Shown here one piece after another: positions 57,608 to 64,000 of a stretch of DNA of 64,000 bases; within the stretch, counting starts at the first letter, position 1; each line of letters opens with the position of its first letter. The DNA comes from Syntrophobacterales bacterium (GTDB lineage Bacteria > Desulfobacterota > Desulfobaccia > Desulfobaccales > 0-14-0-80-60-11): contig JALNYP010000014.1 in the NCBI GenBank assembly GCA_023229795.1, forward strand, positions 1-64,000, given 5' to 3'. A program made the position numbers and the translations under genes. The notes under the pieces are model-generated. The model did not search any database. It had not been told where the DNA came from and worked only from the letters and a program-made list of their open reading frames with translations.

Positions 57608-57965
57608 AGGAAGTGAGCAGTTAAGAGCCGACGTCTCTGCAAGTAACCCTCTACCACTCAAAATCTTTTAACCCCCTGCGTTCACAAAATCGCCTTTTTT
57701 TGAAAGTTGATATATACTTTCCAACACCGACTGGAACGTAGGCTGTCTGCCCATCGGAGGCGCGTTTGGTAGGCCGGGCTGAAATTGAGGCGGGGGTTTT
57801 TGAACCATTGGCGGCCGCGCCGAAGAAGATCAGCATGGCCATTAGTTTCGCTTTTCTTCCCACCCTCCTGCGCTGGGCCCGCTTTATAGGTATGCTTCGG
57901 TCCCCAGCGGCAGTCTTCGAATTACCCCTTCTTCCCTTCATCCGCCTGTCTTTTGGAGTCTGGAA
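57608..57965. other. 358-bp intergenic region
   Basis: No gene seen. It contains an inverted repeat GAAAGT, 8 bp, ACTTTC (57702-57721) that might bind a dimeric regulator of the following operon, and otherwise GC-rich sequence. Confidence 0.4.
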
Positions 57966-59006
57966 ATGAGACCCGTAACCCGATGGACCTTCCTGACCGC
58001 AGGGTTGGTGGCGCTGGGAGGACTGGTATTCTGGTTTTGGGCCGCTCCGGGCCGGTCTCTACCCCATTATGCCGGACCGGCCGAGAAAATTGCCATCAGC
58101 ACCTCGGCAGATGCAAAATCCGCCTTACTTTTTATTGCACAGGACAAGGGCTATTTCTCCGAAAACGGCCTGGAGGTGACGCTGAAAACTTTTCCGTCCG
58201 GGAGAATGGGCTGTGAACAGCTCAAGGCGGGAAAAATCGATCTTGCCAATGCGGCTGATTTTGTTTTAGTGAGCGAAGTTTTTGACGGAACCACCTCTCT
58301 GAGGTGTATAGGGTCCATTGCCGCGGCAGATGATCACCAGGTAATCGCCAGGAAAGATCGGGGGATTCTGAGGCCCGGCGATCTGCGCGGGAAAAGAATC
58401 GGCGCCACTCACGGAACTTCGGCGGAATTCTTTTTAGGAAGATTCCTGGCTTTCAATAACCTGGGGCTCAGGGATGTGGCATTTGTCGATGTAAACGCCT
58501 CTGATCTGGAGGAAGCCCTGGCAACCGGCAGGGTAGATGCGGTCGTGGTCTGGGAGCAGTGGGCCTATGCAATTAAAAAGCGTCTGGGTGACCGAGTCGC
58601 CGCCTGGCCGGGGCAGAGCGGGCAGAAATACTATTGGCTGCTGATGAGCACGGACTCCTGGGCGAAAGCCCGGCGGGGGGTCTTGGAACGGCTGTTCAAA
58701 GCCCTGGATCAGGCAGAAATATTCCTGAAGAGCCACAAAGAAGAAAGCATCGAGATTGTCGCCCGACGGATTAATCTCGATCCTGTCAGCATTAAAGACA
58801 GCTTGAGCAGGAGCACGCTTGGTTTATCTTTGGATCAAGCGCTGTTCATCATGATGGAAGACGAAGCCCGCTGGATGATTAAAAATAAACTGGCCGGGCA
58901 AGCCAGGGTGCCCAATTATCTGAATTACATGGATGCGGAGGCGCTTTTGCGAGTCAACCCCAAAGCCGTGGGCCTCATAGCTCCCCGCCGGGCGGCCCCG
59001 CAATGA
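57966..59006 (+). CDS. ABC-type substrate-binding protein, NMT1/THI5-like, first of tandem pair
   Basis: A 346-residue periplasmic protein with an N-terminal membrane helix or signal anchor (FLTAGLVALGGLVFWFWA). Lobe motifs of the NMT1/SsuA type: LLFIAQDKGYFSENGLEV, QLKAGKIDLANAADFVLVSE, RGKRIGATHGTSAEFFLGRFL and EALATGRVDAVVVWEQWAY. Similar proteins bind sulfonates or thiamin precursors in ABC systems. No permease or ATPase gene is near. It overlaps the next, paralogous gene by four bases (ATGA) and precedes a sensor kinase. GGAG site. Confidence 0.83.
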   Translation: MRPVTRWTFLTAGLVALGGLVFWFWAAPGRSLPHYAGPAEKIAISTSADAKSALLFIAQDKGYFSENGLEVTLKTFPSGRMGCEQLKAGKIDLANAADFVLVSEVFDGTTSLRCIGSIAAADDHQVIARKDRGILRPGDLRGKRIGATHGTSAEFFLGRFLAFNNLGLRDVAFVDVNASDLEEALATGRVDAVVVWEQWAYAIKKRLGDRVAAWPGQSGQKYYWLLMSTDSWAKARRGVLERLFKALDQAEIFLKSHKEESIEIVARRINLDPVSIKDSLSRSTLGLSLDQALFIMMEDEARWMIKNKLAGQARVPNYLNYMDAEALLRVNPKAVGLIAPRRAAPQ

Positions 59007-60019
59007 TCCCTCCAAAGAGGCGAATCGCCATCCTGGTCCCATGGTTCCTTCTTATCCTCTGGTCCGGAACCTGTGGGCCAACCGGATGCTCGCCCCACGG
59101 CGGGCCGCCGGAAAAAATCACCATCGGTACCAACCTCAATGCGATGATCGGCCTAATATTCATTACCAAAACGCAGGGCTATGATAAAGACCACAACCTG
59201 GAAATCATCCTCAAAGGTTATCAAACCGGCCTTGAATCGGTAAGAGAACTCAAGGCAGGGCGGCTCGATCTGGCCAGTTGCGCGGAATTTGCCCTGGTCG
59301 AAGAAATTTTTGCCGGCGGCGCTGACCTCCGTTGTCTGGCCACTATTAGCTCTGGAGAAGTCGACGAGTTAATCGCTCGCCGCGATCAAGGCGTCAATCG
59401 TCCGGGAGATTTAAAGGGCAAAGCCATCGGAGTGCCCCGAAAAACCTCGGCGGAGTTTTTCCTGGGAAGGTTTCTGACGTTTAACCATATTTCTCTTGGA
59501 GAAGTGAGGGTTGTGGACGTCAATCCATTTGACCTGGCGGACACTCTGGCCGCCGGCAAAGTAGACGCGGTCCTGATCTGGGAGCCGATTACCCATGATA
59601 TAAAAAAGAAGTTGGGAAATAACACGGTCGCCTGGCCGGCCCAGGAGGGACAACAAGTTTATCGGCTGTTGCTTTCCCGGGAAGAAGTCGTCAAAACAAA
59701 GGCCGCGGCCCTGGAAAAGCTGATGCGGGCCTTGGCTCAGGCCGCCGAATTTGCCAGGGAACAACCTGCTGCAGCCAGGGCGATTGTGTCCCAATGGCTT
59801 AAGGTTCCCGTCACTGACTTGCAAGCCCCCAAAAAATATGACTTATTTCTGGAGCAAGTCCTGCTGCTGGCCATGGAGGACCAGGCCCGCTGGATGATCG
59901 AAAATAAACTGACCGACCAAACCAGGGTGCCCAATTATCTGGAATACATCGATGCAGAGGTACTCTTGAAGGTGACGCCACAAGCGGTCAGAATTATCAT
60001 CCCCAAAAACAAGATGTAA
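59003..60019 (+). CDS. ABC-type substrate-binding protein, NMT1/THI5-like, second of tandem pair
   Basis: A 338-residue paralogue of the upstream gene, sharing SAEFFLGRFL-FN, LA-GKVDAVLIWE, ARWMI-NKL, RVPNYL-Y-DAE-LL. Its N-terminus is signal-like (ILVPWFLLILWSGTCGPTGCS), with a possible lipobox Cys. The start ATG overlaps the previous stop (ATGA). It precedes the sensor kinase by 32 bp. The pair may form or feed a sensory complex with the kinase. Confidence 0.83.
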   Translation: MIPPKRRIAILVPWFLLILWSGTCGPTGCSPHGGPPEKITIGTNLNAMIGLIFITKTQGYDKDHNLEIILKGYQTGLESVRELKAGRLDLASCAEFALVEEIFAGGADLRCLATISSGEVDELIARRDQGVNRPGDLKGKAIGVPRKTSAEFFLGRFLTFNHISLGEVRVVDVNPFDLADTLAAGKVDAVLIWEPITHDIKKKLGNNTVAWPAQEGQQVYRLLLSREEVVKTKAAALEKLMRALAQAAEFAREQPAAARAIVSQWLKVPVTDLQAPKKYDLFLEQVLLLAMEDQARWMIENKLTDQTRVPNYLEYIDAEVLLKVTPQAVRIIIPKNKM

Positions 60020-60051
60020 ATAATTCGGCCCGCTCTTAGGAACCCAGCCCC

Positions 60052-62337
60052 ATGAGAATCAGAACCACGGTGAAATTAGCCACTTTTCTCATCATAAGCG
60101 TCATACTCATTTATAGCGCTTTCACCGTGGTCATTAACCGAACCGTGGAGAGCAAATACCAGGATTTGAGCACCGCATCCGGTATCAGGATTATTTTTGA
60201 GCAGTTGCGCTCTCTGACCACCGATTATGTGCTCTACCGGACGGAACGGGCCCATCAACAATGGTGGACGGTTCAGGGCGACCTCTTGCGGAGGTTGAAT
60301 ACCCCGGAGTACCAGGCGTTCCAGAGAAAATATCAGATTGAAAACCTAGACGACCGCTTAGAGCTGATGGGCGAGGCCTTCACCAAGCTGACGGCAGCCA
60401 TCGGGAAAACCGGCTTGAGCGCACCGGAAGCCGAAGCCAACCAAGAATTCCAGAACAGGTTAATCACCCAGATCATGGTGATCTCCCGGGAACTGGGCAC
60501 CAGTTTCGATAAATTATCTGACCATATCAACAGGGAGGTGCTGTCGCTGCAGCAACGGAGTACCTGGCTAGATGTCATCGCCTTGCTTATTTTGGTCTTA
60601 TTTATCCTGACGAATTCCATCTTCCTGTCCAGGTCGGTGGTGCAGCCGGTTTTGCAACTGCACGAAGGCGCCGAGATCATTGGCCGCGGCAACCTGGATT
60701 ACCGGGTGGAAACCGCCGGCCCGGGGGAAATCCGGGAACTATCCCAGGCCTTTAATGAGATGGCCGCCAACCTGACGAAGGTCACGGTATCCCGGGACGA
60801 ACTGGCCAGGGAAATGCAGGAACGCCAACAGGCCCAGGAGGCCTTGCGGGAGAGCGAAGAGCGGTTCCGGGCCTTCATGGATAACAGCCCCACCATTGCC
60901 TGGGCCAAAGACGAGGCCAGCCGATATGTATACCTGAGCAAGACTTACGAAAACCGTTTCGGGGTTCGGTTGGCTGACTGGCGAGGCAAAACGGATTTCG
61001 AGCTTTGGCCGCAGGAGATTGCAGAGAAGTTCCGGAAGAATGACCAGGCAGTTCTGGCAGGCGGCCAAGCCATCAATGCCATAGAGGAGACCATAAATCC
61101 CGACGGTAGTCACTGTTATTGGTGGAATTTTAAGTTCCCCTTCTTTGACGCCGCCGGGGTGAGATATGTTGGGGGCATTGGCGTGGATATCACCGAGCGC
61201 CAGCAGGCCCAGGCGGAAATAGAACGGCTGGCCTCCTTCCCCCGATTGAATCCCAACCCGGTTTTGGAAGTCGATTTTGACGGGAGCATAACCTATTCCA
61301 ACCCGGCAACCCTGGAAGTTTTAAAGCAAATAGGCCTCCAGGAAGACGTAAGCGTCTTTTTGCCCGGAGATATGGCCGCGATTTTAAAAGAGGCGGGTGA
61401 AACCGGCAAAAGCCATTTCTATCGTGAGCTGGCGATCGGAAAGGCAATCTTTGCTTTATTCATTTTCTTCCCATCGGATTTAAATGTGGCTCGTATTTAC
61501 TCCATAGACATCACCCAGCGCAAGAGAGCCGAAGAGTTCCTGCGCCGGGGCCACGAGGAACTGGAACAGCGGGTCAAGGACCGGACCGAGGAACTGCGGC
61601 AAACCGTGGACCAACTGCAACAAGAAGTGATCGAGCGCCAGCAGGCGGAGAAGACCGTACGGGAATCCGAAGAACGACTGCGTTATCTGGCCTCCCAGAT
61701 CCTGACCGCTCAGGAACAGGAGCGTAAACGGATATCGATGGAACTTCACGAAGGCTTGGGGCAATGGTTGACGGCCCTAAAAATGCAGTTGCGGCTTATT
61801 CAAAATCATTTACCCAAAAAGCCGGCCTCATTAAAGGAGGATTTCGATCAGGCCCGGCACCAGTTAAAGGATATGGTTGAAGAGGTCCGGCGGATTTCCC
61901 GAGACTTGAGCCCGGCGCTCCTGGAGAACCTGGGATTAACTGCGGCCTTGAAGCGTCTCTTGGACGAGTTTAGCAAGTATCACGAAGTAACGATACAAGT
62001 AGATATAGACGACATCCAGAACCTGTTCTCGCCCCAGACCGAGATCAATCTCTTTAGAATCTTCCAAGAGTGCCTCAATAATATTGCCAAGCATGCCCGG
62101 GCTACTCAGGTTTCAGTTACTATTAAAAGGCAGGATGGCAGAGTAGATTTAATTATCAAAGACAACGGCGTCGGGTTCGATCTTAAACAAGTGAAGCATA
62201 ACGAAATAGTTGATAAAGGCATGGGTCTGGCGGCCATGGAGGAACGGCTACGGATGATCGGAGCAAAGCTCAATATCTTAAGTCAAAAAGATAAGGGGAC
62301 TGAAATTAGCTTCTCCATCCCAATCGATGCTAACTAA
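60052..62337 (+). CDS. sensor histidine kinase (NarX/DegS-type HisKA_3)
   Basis: A 761-residue membrane kinase: TM1 (about 9-27), periplasmic helical sensor (28-172), TM2 (about 174-193), HAMP (194-245), PAS (about 263-378), PAS-like (about 382-490), coiled coil, HisKA_3 with phospho-acceptor H566 in RISMELHEGLGQWL, and HATPase_c (about 655-758) with NNIAKHARA and NGVGFDL. HisKA_3 kinases normally pair with LuxR-type response regulators, none of which is in the window. It follows two tandem binding-protein genes on the same strand, so it likely senses their ligand. Confidence 0.93.
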   Translation: MRIRTTVKLATFLIISVILIYSAFTVVINRTVESKYQDLSTASGIRIIFEQLRSLTTDYVLYRTERAHQQWWTVQGDLLRRLNTPEYQAFQRKYQIENLDDRLELMGEAFTKLTAAIGKTGLSAPEAEANQEFQNRLITQIMVISRELGTSFDKLSDHINREVLSLQQRSTWLDVIALLILVLFILTNSIFLSRSVVQPVLQLHEGAEIIGRGNLDYRVETAGPGEIRELSQAFNEMAANLTKVTVSRDELAREMQERQQAQEALRESEERFRAFMDNSPTIAWAKDEASRYVYLSKTYENRFGVRLADWRGKTDFELWPQEIAEKFRKNDQAVLAGGQAINAIEETINPDGSHCYWWNFKFPFFDAAGVRYVGGIGVDITERQQAQAEIERLASFPRLNPNPVLEVDFDGSITYSNPATLEVLKQIGLQEDVSVFLPGDMAAILKEAGETGKSHFYRELAIGKAIFALFIFFPSDLNVARIYSIDITQRKRAEEFLRRGHEELEQRVKDRTEELRQTVDQLQQEVIERQQAEKTVRESEERLRYLASQILTAQEQERKRISMELHEGLGQWLTALKMQLRLIQNHLPKKPASLKEDFDQARHQLKDMVEEVRRISRDLSPALLENLGLTAALKRLLDEFSKYHEVTIQVDIDDIQNLFSPQTEINLFRIFQECLNNIAKHARATQVSVTIKRQDGRVDLIIKDNGVGFDLKQVKHNEIVDKGMGLAAMEERLRMIGAKLNILSQKDKGTEISFSIPIDAN

Positions 62338-62385
62338 CCGCGATATTTACGGTTGGAATTACCCGCAGGTTGGAAACGAGGTTTT

Positions 62386-62440
62386 AAGTCCCCCTGGTCT
62401 AAGGGGGGTGATTCTTTCCCTATCTAAACTCCCCTTGCTA
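62386..62440. repeat. dispersed C/G-run palindromic repeat, copy 3
   Basis: AGTCCCCCTGGTCTAAGGGG then GGTGATTCTTTCCC and AAACTCCCC; related to 8287 and 46751 copies. Confidence 0.55.
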
Positions 62441-62478
62441 AAAATGATGACCACGGAAAACAGGTTTTGAAATAACTT

Positions 62479-64000
62479 CTAGGCCAGCGACACTTTGATC
62501 TGGTCCTCCCGGGGGACCACGCGGTCCAGGCGCACCAGGACGGTATCACCCGGGGACAGCCTCAGGCTGGCCGGAGGGGACATAAAGAGCTCGAGCAGGA
62601 TATCGGGGAAGATGAGGCGGTAGCGGTAGGGCAGGCTCTCGAGCACCAGGGCCTCCAGCCTCTGGCCGACCCGCCCCGCCAGGTGTTTCAGGAGCCAGTA
62701 GCGCAGCCGCCGGGTTTTGAGTTGCCCGGCCCGGCGCATGGCCGGCTCGATGGTGGCCAGGATCCTCGCCAATTCTTCGGGGGCGTAGGGCGGGGCCTGC
62801 TCGCTCACCGCGGCCAGGAGTTGGCGGTGGATCACCAGGTCCAGGTAGCGGCGGATGGGAGAGGTGGCAAAGGTGTAGCAGGGCAGACCCAGGCCCCAGT
62901 GGGGCGAAGGCGAGAGGTCCATCACCACCCGGCTCAGGCGGCGGCGATCCTGCCAGAGTTCCAGGAGGGTCTTGTCGGGGAAGGGTTTAATGGGCTCCCG
63001 GGGTTCGGGTTGAGAGCGGTAGATGGCGGGGACCTTTTGATCCACCAGGAAGCGGGAGGCCAGGGAATTGGCCAGCACCATGGCTTCGGCCACCAGTTGG
63101 CGGCTGGCGGTCTCCTGGTCTTCGACGGTCACCTGGATATCGGCCTGAGCCGTGAAGGTGACCCAGACCTCCGGCAGCTTGAGCTCATAGCCGCCCTCGG
63201 CCAGCCGCCGTTCCTTAAGGCGTTGGCTCAGGTGGGCCAGGGTAATCAGCTCCCGGTCCTGCGCCAGGAGGGCGTCCACCTCATGGTAGGTCAGGCGGCG
63301 GTTGATTTTGATGCGGCTGGGGACGATCTCCCAATCTTTGACCTCGGCGTCGGCGGTCAGGGTCACCAAAAAACTTAACCCCAGGCGTTCCCGGTGGGCC
63401 AGCAGGCTCACGGTGTCTTCGGAGATGTCCTCCGGCAGCATGGGCAGCCGCCGTTCGGGCAGGTAGATGGAGGTGCCTCGTTCCTGAGACTCCAGGTCCA
63501 GGGGGGTATGGGGCTGTACGTGGGCCGAAACATCGGCGATGTGAATCCCCAGACGCCAGCCTTCCGGCACTTCTTCCAGGCTCAGGGCGTCGTCGAAATC
63601 CCGGGTGCGCTCGCCGTCGATGGTCATCAGGTCCAGGTGGGTCAGATCCCGCCGCCGGGCCGCATAGGGGTCGGGGGGCGCATCCTGGGTGAGGCGGCGG
63701 GCCAGGCCCAGGGCCTCGGGAGAGAACTCCAGGGGGATCTCCAGCCGGTGGAGGTCCAGGTCTTCATCTTCCTGGAAAACACCCAGCCGCACCAAGAGGC
63801 GAAACGGGGCCTCCCCGGGGAGGAGCTTCGCCGCGTCCAGATAGGCCTTTCCCTGGGCGTAATCGGGGGCGTCGGCGCCTTTGACCGCCATCTGGCGCAA
63901 GACCGCCACGACCCCGTCCTGCCAGGGCCCGGCCTCGGCGTGCCGCCCTTCCCAGACCGCCTGCAGCCAGGCGGCGATGTCCTCCAATTCCCGGCGGCGG
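62479..64000 (-). CDS. RNase II/R-type (RNB domain) exoribonuclease, 5' end beyond window
   Basis: At least 507 residues of an RNB-domain protein. Catalytic Asp motif IDGERTRDFDDALSLEE (D-x-D-D-A), then RLGIHIADVSAHVQP, GTSIYLPERRLPMLPE, the TSPIRRYLDLVIHRQLL motif and a C-terminal S1-like strand VLVRLDRVVPREDQIKVSLA. The frame runs to the last bases of the window with no start or stop, so the N-terminal cold-shock or RNA-binding part is missing. Cleaves RNA 3'-to-5'; RNase R-like and II-like cannot be told apart here. Confidence 0.9.
   Translation of the reverse strand, partial: RRRELEDIAAWLQAVWEGRHAEAGPWQDGVVAVLRQMAVKGADAPDYAQGKAYLDAAKLLPGEAPFRLLVRLGVFQEDEDLDLHRLEIPLEFSPEALGLARRLTQDAPPDPYAARRRDLTHLDLMTIDGERTRDFDDALSLEEVPEGWRLGIHIADVSAHVQPHTPLDLESQERGTSIYLPERRLPMLPEDISEDTVSLLAHRERLGLSFLVTLTADAEVKDWEIVPSRIKINRRLTYHEVDALLAQDRELITLAHLSQRLKERRLAEGGYELKLPEVWVTFTAQADIQVTVEDQETASRQLVAEAMVLANSLASRFLVDQKVPAIYRSQPEPREPIKPFPDKTLLELWQDRRRLSRVVMDLSPSPHWGLGLPCYTFATSPIRRYLDLVIHRQLLAAVSEQAPPYAPEELARILATIEPAMRRAGQLKTRRLRYWLLKHLAGRVGQRLEALVLESLPYRYRLIFPDILLELFMSPPASLRLSPGDTVLVRLDRVVPREDQIKVSLA

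Noticed and set aside
57651..57941. 96-codon minus frame before the binding-protein pair
   Set aside because: No ribosome site, basic low-complexity sequence, and it overlaps a possible operator.

Overview
The window looks like a chromosomal segment of a GC-rich, anaerobe-type Gram-negative bacterium. The best guess is a Desulfobacterota (former Deltaproteobacteria) lineage, possibly Desulfobacca-like. This is an inference from gene content: Cys-rich ferredoxin and LutA-type proteins, an isolated EF-G copy, a PEP-CTERM protein, a NifS/IscU-type pair, an NtrC-class regulator, a probable selenoprotein and many dispersed palindromic intergenic repeats. No rRNA, intact tRNA, CRISPR array, transposase or prophage was seen. 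Both ends cut genes: malate dehydrogenase on the left and an RNase II/R-type exonuclease on the right.

Layout. 0-2.6 kb: mdh end, orphan Flp pilin, ferredoxin plus zinc-ribbon/HD-like pair. 2.7-6.5 kb: surface-glycan genes (two AT-rich GT87-type membrane proteins, one GT9). 6.5-7.2 kb: non-coding, with a candidate sigma-54 promoter, small RNA and terminator. 7.2-13.2 kb: nagZ, lutA-like, sigma-54 response regulator, membrane-embedded spermidine-synthase-like protein. 13.2-16.1 kb: a 50-aa membrane protein, an HMA-domain protein with an in-frame UGA that fits selenocysteine, two BamE-like proteins, HU, and a large-type SRP RNA. 16.3-20.8 kb: flavodoxin-fold reductase and a binding-protein/hybrid-kinase pair. 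21.7-27.4 kb: an uncharacterised pterin/riboflavin-like biosynthetic operon (GTP cyclohydrolase II-RibD reductase fusion, MDR dehydrogenase, PTPS homologue, glycosyltransferase, methyltransferase) interrupted by an AT-rich Ntn-hydrolase-like gene. 27.6-44.5 kb: mainly housekeeping (ndk, EF-G, pdxA, proC, ispG, two crotonases, purB, chrA), with a ThiF-like E1 and two tandem paralogous micro-proteins. 45-52.8 kb: membrane protein, SagB-type reductase, an IscU-like/NifS-like pair whose NifS lacks the PLP lysine, CBS-HPP, and an old yellow enzyme. 53-57.6 kb: PEP-CTERM C39-like protein, pgsA, dtd, cupin, JAMM protein. 58-62.3 kb: two tandem NMT1-type binding proteins followed by a NarX-type kinase.

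How parts may work together. Two loci pair periplasmic binding proteins directly with membrane histidine kinases, so ligand sensing by binding protein looks like a recurrent strategy. The ThiF and JAMM proteins resemble the E1 and isopeptidase arms of a PRTRC-like or ubiquitin-like pathway but sit 21 kb apart. The strongest undescribed candidates are the UxxC HMA protein, the lysine-less NifS/IscU pair, the five-gene pterin-like operon and the sigma-54-driven small RNA.
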